Shown here: one piece after another, positions 1 through 5,284 of the stretch
Numbering within the stretch: the stretch's first letter is position 1
Layout: each line of letters opens with the position of its first letter
Origin: CAZPWF01 sp964590725
GTDB lineage: Bacteria; Patescibacteriota; Saccharimonadia; Saccharimonadales; JACQNP01
Reading direction: 5' to 3'
Length of the DNA: 5,284 nucleotides
Assembly (NCBI GenBank): GCA_964590725.1
Contig: CAZPWF010000036.1
Span: 1-5,284 of the forward strand
Notes under the pieces: generated by a model
What the model was told of the DNA's origin: nothing
Database searches by the model: none
Seen by the model: only the letters and a program-made list of their open reading frames with translations
Program-made: the position numbers and the translations under genes

Positions 1-55
1 TAGTTTTCTAAACGCTTTAGCTTTAAAGATTTAGCTAGTACAATGTAGAAAACTA
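1..55. repeat. Perfect 10-bp inverted repeat flanking the putative promoter
   Basis: TAGTTTTCTA at 1-10 is the exact reverse complement of TAGAAAACTA at 46-55, with 35 bases between them. The right arm covers the predicted transcription start and the left arm lies just upstream of the -35, so the arms bracket the promoter. The repeat could continue beyond the left edge of the window. It is AT-rich and has no following T-run, so it does not look like an intrinsic terminator. An operator role is possible but unproven. Confidence 0.5.
16..44 (+). promoter_or_regulatory. Putative sigma-70-type promoter for the Pro/Gln-rich membrane protein gene
   Basis: A TACAAT hexamer at 39-44 differs from the TATAAT -10 consensus at one position. 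A weak -35 match, TTTAGC at 16-21, lies 17 bases upstream. Transcription would start near 50-52, giving a 5' leader of about 20 bases that includes the Shine-Dalgarno sequence at 62-67. The hexamer TTTAGC is part of a 7-base direct repeat, TTTAGCT at 16-22 and again at 30-36, and CTTTAAAG at 21-28 is a palindrome. The -10 is seen directly; its use as a promoter is inferred from position and spacing. Confidence 0.45.
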
Positions 56-61
56 AGCGGC

Positions 62-67
62 GAAGGA
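62..67 (+). promoter_or_regulatory. Shine-Dalgarno site for the gene starting at 73
   Basis: GAAGGA at 62-67 ends five bases before the ATG at 73. This is the clearest Shine-Dalgarno match in the window and it fixes the start of the 362-residue protein. The other visible starts in the window have weaker or no such match. Confidence 0.7.
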
Positions 68-72
68 ATCTT

Positions 73-1161
73 ATGCAGCCAGATCAAAACCCACAATTCG
101 TACCACCAACCAGTCCAATCCAGACACCACTAAATCCCCCTAACCCGCCTATTCAGCCAGAAAACGTTCAGCAACAGCAAACCCCAGTTGCTCCTATTCA
201 GCCAGTGTCTCAACAACCCCCTACTGAGACTCCTCAATTGCCCCAACAGCCAATATTTAGCCCAGATACCACCCAAACACAAACCACTGCCTACTCAGCA
301 GCACCAATTCAACAGCCACAAGTTATTCAACCTGCAGCACAGCCCGCTGCAACGCCGACTCAAAACCAAATGCCGATACCACCGGCAGAACCCACGTTAC
401 CAGCCCAAAACCAGCAGTTTACAAACCAAACTCCAACACCAATCCAGCAATCTGTCGACTCATCACAATTAGGCTACGTTCCGCCTGTTACGCCAGAATT
501 ATTTTCAGCAAGCACCCCCATCACACCTGACACAAAAAAACCCAAAGGGATTATGAGCAAAATAAAGATACCCTTAATAATTATCTTTAGTCTTTTAGCA
601 TTATCGGGTGCTGGTATTTTTGCAAAAGACACATTATTTACAGGTAGCAAAATTAAAAATAGTGACCTAATCAACGAAAAAGTCGATGGCGTAAGTTATC
701 AGCGACCAAAACAATGGCAAAAAGTTGAGGATGTTGATTTCGAGGCTGCTTTTTCCGAAGACGGCAAAAAAATGGACGATACCGATCAGGGTATGGGCGT
801 AATGAGTGAAAACATTGGAGGCAACTACAATGATCTTCCTCAAAAAGATAAAGAAGCCTTTGAGACAGAACTAAAAAAAGGCTTCACCAACACTGAAGCA
901 CTTGGCAAAGATAGTGGCTGCGCTAATAAATCCAAGCCTACAGTAAACAAGATTAGTCACGCCAACTACCCTCTTGCTTATAAAGTAGAGATAACATGTG
1001 ATAAATATGCCGGCAGAAACGTAAAAGGCGTAGTCAAAGCCATAATTGCTATAAAAGATTCAAATATGGACATTGTTGCTGTCGGCGCTGTCGATAAAAC
1101 CTGGGCGAAAAGTGGCGATGCTTTAAACAGTATCCTAGACAATTTTAAACACGAAAATTAA
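73..1161 (+). CDS. Single-pass membrane protein with Pro/Gln-rich cytoplasmic tail and extracytoplasmic domain; function unknown
   Basis: I do not recognise a named family. Residues 1-150 are low complexity: by my count 36 Pro and 31 Gln, with recurrent PIQ motifs (near residues 15, 26, 41, 78 and 123), and no Lys or Arg before residue 155. A basic patch (155-166, KKPKG...KIK) precedes one membrane helix at about 165-184. By the positive-inside rule the Pro/Gln tail is cytoplasmic and residues 190-362 are outside. The outer domain has an RPxxW segment at 211-215, ends in a helix-like LNSILDNFK (351-359), and holds the protein's only two cysteines (C283, C309), which could form a disulfide. 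The spacing of these elements recalls PsbP/Mog1-like (DUF1795-type) folds, but that is a guess. The ATG at 73 has a good Shine-Dalgarno sequence. Such Pro/Gln-tailed anchors are common in Saccharibacteria-like genomes. The gene is real with high confidence; its role is unknown. Confidence 0.9.
   Translation: MQPDQNPQFVPPTSPIQTPLNPPNPPIQPENVQQQQTPVAPIQPVSQQPPTETPQLPQQPIFSPDTTQTQTTAYSAAPIQQPQVIQPAAQPAATPTQNQMPIPPAEPTLPAQNQQFTNQTPTPIQQSVDSSQLGYVPPVTPELFSASTPITPDTKKPKGIMSKIKIPLIIIFSLLALSGAGIFAKDTLFTGSKIKNSDLINEKVDGVSYQRPKQWQKVEDVDFEAAFSEDGKKMDDTDQGMGVMSENIGGNYNDLPQKDKEAFETELKKGFTNTEALGKDSGCANKSKPTVNKISHANYPLAYKVEITCDKYAGRNVKGVVKAIIAIKDSNMDIVAVGAVDKTWAKSGDALNSILDNFKHEN
148..205 (+). repeat. In-frame 13-bp direct repeat within the Pro/Gln-rich coding region
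   Basis: CCTATTCAGCCAG occurs at 148-160 and again at 193-205. The copies are 45 bases apart, exactly 15 codons, and both encode P-I-Q-P. Looser relatives (CCAATCCAG, CCAATTCAACAGCCA) recur further along the same tail. This fits growth of the tail by slippage or unequal recombination that kept the reading frame. Confidence 0.6.
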
Positions 1162-1211
1162 TTAGTCGTAGCTGGCTTGGTATTGCGTATTTTTTGCTAA
1201 TAGGTTACTGT

Positions 1212-1766
1212 ATGTTTCTGATGATTGACAGTGAAGCTACTTGGGATAGAATTGTTCTGGATATTCCCCACGACAAGAAACCGGAGTTTTTGGAATTGGT
1301 TGGAGGATTTGTTGCAGAACATAACATATCCATTACTGAAGTTAGTTCCTGCTTGGAGGATAACGAGACCTTGCTAAGCCCAAGCCGCACGTATAACCCA
1401 GAATATGTCACTGAAATACAGTCAAATAAAAATGGCGAACCGTCGCAACATATCATTACTAGAGAACAATTATACGAATTCGGTGAAACTCTAGGTCACA
1501 AAAGAACAGATCTTGGTGCCGCTTTTACTTCCATAATGCGGAATGCATTGGTGGAAGGACACGACAAGAGCGACACAAGGCCATTTGTATATATTGATAT
1601 TAAGAAAAATATATTTGGCCTGAGAGCAGACAAGATTGGTTTGTTGTTAGAGCGCCTTGAAGAAAAAACACTTATAATTCCAAAGATTGACATAGGTCGA
1701 CGAAATTTATTGAGAAAATTATCACAAGCAATCGTATTACAGCCAGAATCAACGACTAAAGGTTAA
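1212..1766 (+). CDS. Hypothetical soluble protein, about 184 residues
   Basis: I do not recognise this protein. It is charged throughout, with no signal peptide or membrane helix, so it is probably cytoplasmic. The N-terminal third (WDRIVLDIP, then a helix-like PEFLELVGGFVAEHN, then ISITEVSS) reads as strand-helix-strand. The middle (REQLYEFGETLGHKRTDLG) looks helical, followed by a probable strand (FVYIDI). The C-terminal part is amphipathic helix (GLLLERLEEK) ending in a basic stretch (GRRNLLRKL). The ATG at 1212 is chosen because TAGGT at 1201-1205 gives a weak Shine-Dalgarno match six bases upstream; a TTG at 1194 and an ATG at 1221 in the same frame are alternatives with poorer support. 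It starts 50 bases after the preceding gene and may be cotranscribed with it. Its last 11 bases overlap the 3' end of kup on the other strand. Balanced composition over the whole length argues for a real gene. Confidence 0.75.
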   Translation: MFLMIDSEATWDRIVLDIPHDKKPEFLELVGGFVAEHNISITEVSSCLEDNETLLSPSRTYNPEYVTEIQSNKNGEPSQHIITREQLYEFGETLGHKRTDLGAAFTSIMRNALVEGHDKSDTRPFVYIDIKKNIFGLRADKIGLLLERLEEKTLIIPKIDIGRRNLLRKLSQAIVLQPESTTKG

Positions 1767-3648
1767 TCAAGCTGCTCATCTCTATAGTCCGATCAACGGG
1801 CAGTCGATAATAATCACTGGAACTCGTTGCGTTTCTAACCATAAGCCTATATAGAGACTTGCGCCAACGACTCATGTTGTGGCGCTTCGTTAATACGACC
1901 TTACCCAGAGAGACAAAATATGAAGCAGTATCTGGATTAATATCTAGTTCAGCATGAGTAGACCTCAGAGATTTTAAAGTTTTGGGTACATTAATGTAGT
2001 CGTGGAAGCCGTACGTTAGAATTAAATGACTAATACCGTCGTTTTCGTACTTTAGACTACTAAAAGTGGCCCTGTCTTCTTCGGGTACATGAGCATCGTT
2101 TGTTACTTCAACAGAGACAATGACTACTTTTTTGTGCAGCTCGTGAAGCTGCTCTACTGTTGCGCGCAACGCCAAAGGTGCGAGATCAGCATGATGACCA
2201 ATATACACCGCATCACCGCTAACCCTAGTTACGGGTGGCTTATGTGTGTGAATGTCATCTATAAACGATTGTAAAGGCCCTTCTAACCGTTTACGCTCCT
2301 TTGTTACAATCTTCTGGCCCTTCAGCCATGTACGAATCAAAACTAATATAGCGATAGCGATAGAAATCGAAAACCAACCACCCCTGAGAAGTTTAGGAAC
2401 ATTTGCGGCAACAAAAATGATATCAATTATCAAAAATACAATAATTGCCGACGCGACATAACCAAGCGACTTTTTCCAAATATATCGTGCAACCGCCAAA
2501 AACAAGATCGTATCTATAGCCAAGGTAGCACTGACTGCCATTCCGTAGGCATTTGCGAGCTTTTGCGATGAACCAAAAATTAACACTAGCAATACGACAA
2601 AGATATATATCACGAGATTTACAAACGGCAGATAGACCTGGCCAGTCTGACGTGTCGAGGTGTGACGAATAACCATTTTTGGCAAGAAGTTTAGATGCAC
2701 CGCTTGTCTGGTCAAAGAAAATGCCCCAGAAATAACTGCTTGTGATGCTATTAATGTCGCAATTGTCGCAAGTAAAACAATCGGAATACGAAATACTCCC
2801 GGGAATAAAAGAACTAGTGGGTTAGAAATTGCCGTTGGATCACCAAGTATCAAAGCACCCTGACCCACATAGCACAGTACTAACGCCGGAAAAACAACTA
2901 AAAACCATGATAGGCTGATTGGTCGGCGCCCAAAGTGACCCATATCTGCATACAGGGCTTCTACGCCAGTAATTGCCAAAACGACCGCACCCATAGACAA
3001 GAACGCTACAAAAGGACGAGCCGTCGCAAATTCAACAGCTGAAGCTGGTGATAAAGCCATCAACGAATTAGGATTAAGCACTATTTGCCAAAGCCCGCCC
3101 AAGCCAATAACTACAAACCACACAAGCATAACCGGACCAAAAAGACGACCTATAATGTGGGTACCGTATCTTTGAATCCCAAATAATAATGTAAGTATTA
3201 TTAATGTAGCCGGCAATATAAAAGAGCTAAAACTCGGCGCTACAACGTGCAATCCTTCTACAGCTGAAAGCACTGAAATCGCTGGCGTAATAACGCTATC
3301 GCCATAAAAAAGTGCAACCCCTATCAAGCCCATTAAAATAAAAAATGAGCTAAACTTTACTGCAAGCTTGTTATTCTTGATCAGCGCTACAAGCGCAATA
3401 ATTCCACCCTCACCCTGGTTATCAGCCCGCATAATAAACATCAGAAATTTTATAGAAACAACCAGCATGACTGACCACACCACAAGAGAAATTATCCCAA
3501 ATACATTCTGTTTATTTATCTCGAGATGTTGACCAAGCGGACCGAAAATTGCCTGTAATGCATACAGAGGACTGGTGCCAATATCACCAAAGACAACCCC
3601 TATTGCACCAATACTAAGCCCAACCATACTGGCTGTTCGTCTATTCAT
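1756..3648 (-). CDS. kup: KUP/HAK/KT family potassium uptake protein (K+/H+ symporter)
   Basis: This is a secondary K+ importer of the cytoplasmic membrane, in a family (TC 2.A.72) thought to move K+ with H+. The 630 residues match the family's usual length of about 620-640. An N-terminal core of about 12 membrane helices (roughly 8-443) is followed by a cytoplasmic C-terminal domain (about 445-630). Family signatures are intact: GDIGTSPLYAL (21-31), GEGGIIAL (79-86), GDSVITPAISVLSAVEGL (116-133), GVEALYADMGHFGRRPI (228-244), ASQAVISGAFSLTRQA (301-316), ANAYGMAVS (365-373) and, near the end, RNATSSSDYYRLP (605-617). Acidic residues reported as important in E. coli Kup (D23, E116, E229) correspond here to D22, D117 and E230. 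The ATG start is supported by family alignment but has no Shine-Dalgarno sequence. The gene lies 33 bases after the foldase-like gene, probably in the same operon. It is full length and apparently functional. Confidence 0.97.
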   Translation of the reverse strand: MNRRTASMVGLSIGAIGVVFGDIGTSPLYALQAIFGPLGQHLEINKQNVFGIISLVVWSVMLVVSIKFLMFIMRADNQGEGGIIALVALIKNNKLAVKFSSFFILMGLIGVALFYGDSVITPAISVLSAVEGLHVVAPSFSSFILPATLIILTLLFGIQRYGTHIIGRLFGPVMLVWFVVIGLGGLWQIVLNPNSLMALSPASAVEFATARPFVAFLSMGAVVLAITGVEALYADMGHFGRRPISLSWFLVVFPALVLCYVGQGALILGDPTAISNPLVLLFPGVFRIPIVLLATIATLIASQAVISGAFSLTRQAVHLNFLPKMVIRHTSTRQTGQVYLPFVNLVIYIFVVLLVLIFGSSQKLANAYGMAVSATLAIDTILFLAVARYIWKKSLGYVASAIIVFLIIDIIFVAANVPKLLRGGWFSISIAIAILVLIRTWLKGQKIVTKERKRLEGPLQSFIDDIHTHKPPVTRVSGDAVYIGHHADLAPLALRATVEQLHELHKKVVIVSVEVTNDAHVPEEDRATFSSLKYENDGISHLILTYGFHDYINVPKTLKSLRSTHAELDINPDTASYFVSLGKVVLTKRHNMSRWRKSLYRLMVRNATSSSDYYRLPVDRTIEMSSLINL

Positions 3649-3654
3649 GTTATT

Positions 3655-3660
3655 ACTATA
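3655..3660 (-). promoter_or_regulatory. -10-like hexamer upstream of kup, placed for a leaderless transcript
   Basis: On the minus strand TATAGT sits six bases before the kup ATG, so a transcript started from it would begin at or next to the A of the start codon. No convincing -35 lies at the right distance (the 17-base position reads AGAACT). The 33-base gap between the foldase-like gene and kup shows no Shine-Dalgarno match. The hexamer could be chance in AT-rich DNA, with kup translated by re-initiation from the upstream gene. Confidence 0.2.
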
Positions 3661-3681
3661 ACCAATTACACCAAAATAGTT

Positions 3682-4746
3682 CTACGGTTTAACGTAGGCG
3701 CGAGCATTTTGCTGGTCTTTTAGGTCATTTAGATACTCTTGGATATCTTTAAACTTGAACACAACCTGCGCGCCACGAATCTTGTCACCATTGGTTTCAA
3801 TATTTTTAACTATTACCAATTCATAGCCCGTGTCTACTATCCCAGAATGTTGACCCGGCTTAAGTTTAAACAAAGCTTCAACGGATTTGGCGTTAACATC
3901 CTTACTAGAACGATCGATTGGAAAGCCAAATTCACCACCATTAGCCTTGCCTGCTTCATCGTCAGAATATTTCTTGGCTAATTCAGTAAAGTCTGCGCCA
4001 CCATTAAGTTCTGCCAAAGCATTCTTGGCCCTTTCCTGAGTTTTTGTATCAAGAGTTGCGACAACCTTCTGTGCCAACATTTCTTGCTTCAAGCTGCGCC
4101 TAAAATCGTCTATCGTCCAACCCCAAAAATCCTTTAATACATCCTCGAACACCCTGTCACTATTACCTAACCTGTTCTGCTCGCGCACCACTGTAATCTG
4201 ATCTTGGACTTCTTGCTCGCTAACAGTAACGTTGTGTTTTTTAGCCAACTTTTTGACGTATGCATCATTTACGACCTTATCTAGAGCCTGTTTTTTAAAC
4301 TGTTCTAGCTGCTCTTTGTTCTTAGGATCACCAAAATCAAGCTTACCTTGAGTTTCGTAATAATGAACGTAGCGCTGCAGTTCAAAAAGATAGTTCTCGT
4401 ACGCAATAAGTTCATTGCCTATTCTGGCAACCGGAAACGGCACAACTTGAGTAACTTTGTAGAGAAATCTAGAGGATTCCTTCAGTTTATATAGCGCAAT
4501 CGTACAATAAGTGAAGAAAGCCACTAGAGTAACTACGAATAAAGTAATCGATATAATCACAATGCGATGCTTGGAATGCTGCAGCGGATAGATAAATTTG
4601 CGAGCGCTACCCAATACATCCTCACGATGCTCAGCAACCGTATCGTTAGTGATCCGTGGAACTTTCTCACCAGATGTCAGTGGCGTCGCATGTTTTTTGC
4701 GCTTAATTTTACTTAATAATTTATTCGATCTCTTCATCTTCATCAT
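3682..4746 (-). CDS. Membrane-anchored SurA/PpiC-like protein (parvulin-type peptidyl-prolyl isomerase family), probably catalytically degenerate
   Basis: The protein (354 residues) has a basic cytoplasmic N-terminus (1-60), one membrane helix (about 61-85), then an extracytoplasmic part. No signal cleavage site or lipobox is visible, so it looks like a type II anchored foldase. Residues about 104-230 resemble a SurA N-terminal chaperone domain: helical, with ALDKVVNDAYVKKLAKKHNV (154-173) and a motif like SEQEVQDQI (176-184). Residues about 235-317 match the parvulin domain core: GADFTELAKKYSDDE (250-264), NGGEFGF (269-275), ALFKLKPGQHSGIV (291-304) and GYELVIVK (307-314). Both conserved parvulin histidines appear absent; the usual GYH is GYE (E309). 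Known relatives (PrsA, SurA) assist folding of exported proteins; isomerase activity here is doubtful. The longest start is used; an ATG at 4737, three codons in, has better spacing (nine bases) from the purine-rich GAAGAAG. The gene overlaps the PH-domain gene by 26 bp and precedes kup. Confidence 0.88.
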   Translation of the reverse strand: MMKMKRSNKLLSKIKRKKHATPLTSGEKVPRITNDTVAEHREDVLGSARKFIYPLQHSKHRIVIISITLFVVTLVAFFTYCTIALYKLKESSRFLYKVTQVVPFPVARIGNELIAYENYLFELQRYVHYYETQGKLDFGDPKNKEQLEQFKKQALDKVVNDAYVKKLAKKHNVTVSEQEVQDQITVVREQNRLGNSDRVFEDVLKDFWGWTIDDFRRSLKQEMLAQKVVATLDTKTQERAKNALAELNGGADFTELAKKYSDDEAGKANGGEFGFPIDRSSKDVNAKSVEALFKLKPGQHSGIVDTGYELVIVKNIETNGDKIRGAQVVFKFKDIQEYLNDLKDQQNARAYVKP

Positions 4747-4753
4747 CTTCTTC
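4721..4753 (-). promoter_or_regulatory. Overlap region with internal ribosome-binding site for the foldase-like gene
   Basis: On the minus strand GAAGAAG at 4747-4753 is followed by ATG codons at 4746, 4743 and 4737. In one frame this purine-rich run encodes the acidic end of the PH-domain protein (its last residues before the TAA at 4721-4723). In the shifted frame it supplies the basic start (MMKMKRSNK) of the foldase-like protein. The arrangement suggests translational coupling. The start at 4737 has the best spacing to GAAGAAG. Confidence 0.5.
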
Positions 4754-5284
4754 GTTTACGTTGTCTTTATCCTTAGTGGGAAAGTTTGCAGCAATAATAC
4801 CTTGGTCCCGTAGTATATGTATCATCTTTTTCTGAATCTTAGCTGGGTGATGAACATTATGAATTACCAGATCCCCTAGATACGTCTGCATCATTATCGT
4901 ACCATAACCCAGAAGAGTTTCCTGAAAGCCTGCAATCTCATAGTTAACCATCTGTACTTGGTTCAAACCGACGTCAACAACGCTACGATGAAACAACCCT
5001 TTTTGAGTAATCTGTATGAAGCGCTGATCAGTCACTATAAAAACACTATAATACCAAGCTATCCATGAAGGCATAAAAAGCAATACGCCCAATAAACACC
5101 CTAAAGCAAGACCTCCAAAAAACCATCCAAAACCAAGACTAGGCCAGATTGCCGCAGGTATAACACCCAATAGTGGCCCCAATGAGCCTAAAACTAAGCC
5201 AACACGCATTACTATTGGATGTTTACGAAACACGTAGAGTACTTCTTCGTCATCAAACTGATCTTCAAAATACTTTGTTGGCAT
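4721..5284 (-). CDS. Bacterial PH-domain (YdbS/bPH2-like) membrane protein
   Basis: The 187-residue protein has a short acidic N-terminus (FEDQFDDEEV, 6-15), two membrane helices (about 24-46 and 52-76), then a cytoplasmic bacterial pleckstrin-homology domain of the YdbS type (about 78-160). The signature is the run VTDQRFIQI (84-92), GLFHRSVVDVGLNQVQMV (96-113) and LLGYGTIMMQT (124-134), followed by a helix (AKIQKKMIHILRDQG, 148-162). A strongly acidic tail (about 178-187) closes it. The family is membrane bound and mostly of unknown function; in Firmicutes, YdbS-like proteins have been linked to resistance to antimicrobial peptides or bacteriocins. The ATG is the last codon of the window, so its ribosome-binding site and promoter lie outside and a longer N-terminus cannot be excluded, though the visible start is typical of the family. 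It is the first visible gene of the minus-strand operon. Confidence 0.88.
   Translation of the reverse strand: MPTKYFEDQFDDEEVLYVFRKHPIVMRVGLVLGSLGPLLGVIPAAIWPSLGFGWFFGGLALGCLLGVLLFMPSWIAWYYSVFIVTDQRFIQITQKGLFHRSVVDVGLNQVQMVNYEIAGFQETLLGYGTIMMQTYLGDLVIHNVHHPAKIQKKMIHILRDQGIIAANFPTKDKDNVNEEDDEDEEIE

Noticed and set aside
188..472. Open plus-strand frame of 94 codons inside the Pro/Gln tail region
   Set aside because: It is a shadow: the C/A-rich coding strand there is poor in stop codons. The frame has no Shine-Dalgarno sequence, and the tail frame has a good start and a continuous link to a membrane helix and outer domain.
474..674. Minus-strand 66-codon frame with hydrophobic stretch
   Set aside because: It is the antisense of the membrane helix of the plus-strand gene; the hydrophobicity is a mirror effect, and no ribosome-binding site is evident.
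1162..1211. Possible terminator or promoter between the two plus-strand genes, suggested by a six-T run at 1190-1195
   Set aside because: No stable GC-rich stem precedes the T-run, and no -35/-10 pair with good spacing is seen. The gap is better described as a short spacer.
1205..1693. Two minus-strand frames (1205-1456 and 1496-1693) opposite the hypothetical gene
   Set aside because: They are Ser-rich, with no domain signal, and are antisense to a longer, better-composed plus-strand frame. They are separate short pieces rather than one gene.
2089..2461. Two short plus-strand frames inside kup
   Set aside because: They are antisense to a fully conserved part of kup; their composition is not protein-like.
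1756..3648. Possible truncation or degeneration of kup in a reduced genome
   Set aside because: Length, all helix-region signatures and the C-terminal RNAxSSxDYYRLP motif are present, so the gene appears complete.
3739..3981. Plus-strand 80-codon frame opposite the parvulin domain
   Set aside because: It is antisense to a recognisable domain, with no independent signal.
1..5284. Recoded UGA (glycine) as in some CPR lineages
   Set aside because: All five genes are intact with TGA treated as stop, and their stops are TAA or TAG. No in-frame TGA needs recoding. Five genes are too few to conclude anything from the absence of TGA stops.

Overview
The window is a compact, fully bacterial stretch of moderate to low GC (about 40-45% by eye). 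It carries five protein genes and almost no spare DNA. I see no RNA gene, insertion sequence, CRISPR array or phage gene. The style fits a Patescibacteria/CPR genome, most likely Saccharibacteria (TM7). The pointers are a small membrane protein with a long Pro/Gln-rich tail, a membrane-anchored SurA/parvulin-like protein with a degenerate active site, a short bacterial-PH membrane protein and tight packing with overlaps. This placement is inference from gene style, not from a marker gene. All five frames are open under the standard bacterial code with no in-frame TGA, which argues against the UGA=Gly code of Gracilibacteria/Absconditabacteria.

Left part, plus strand (1-1766): a 72-base leader holds a plausible promoter bracketed by a perfect 10-bp inverted repeat. 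Next is a 362-residue single-pass membrane protein. It has a disordered, Lys/Arg-free Pro/Gln-rich cytoplasmic tail and a roughly 170-residue extracytoplasmic domain. After a 50-base gap comes a soluble protein of about 184 residues that I do not recognise. The two may be cotranscribed.

Right part, minus strand (5284 down to 1756): three genes read in one direction and probably form one operon. The order is a bacterial PH-domain (YdbS-like) membrane protein, a type II membrane-anchored peptidyl-prolyl isomerase/foldase-like protein, and a full-length Kup K+ transporter. The first two overlap by 26 bp; 33 bp separate the second from kup. The operon runs head-on into the plus-strand pair, and the last codons of kup and of the unknown gene overlap by 11 bp with no visible terminator.

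Functionally the minus-strand genes all concern the cell envelope: K+ uptake, handling of proteins outside the membrane, and a membrane protein of unknown partner. I found no clear new defence or mobile system. The points most worth a second look are the parvulin domain lacking both conserved histidines (possibly circularly permuted), the acidic-tail/basic-start overlap at 4721-4747, the basic-residue-free Pro/Gln tail, and the inverted repeat around the first promoter.
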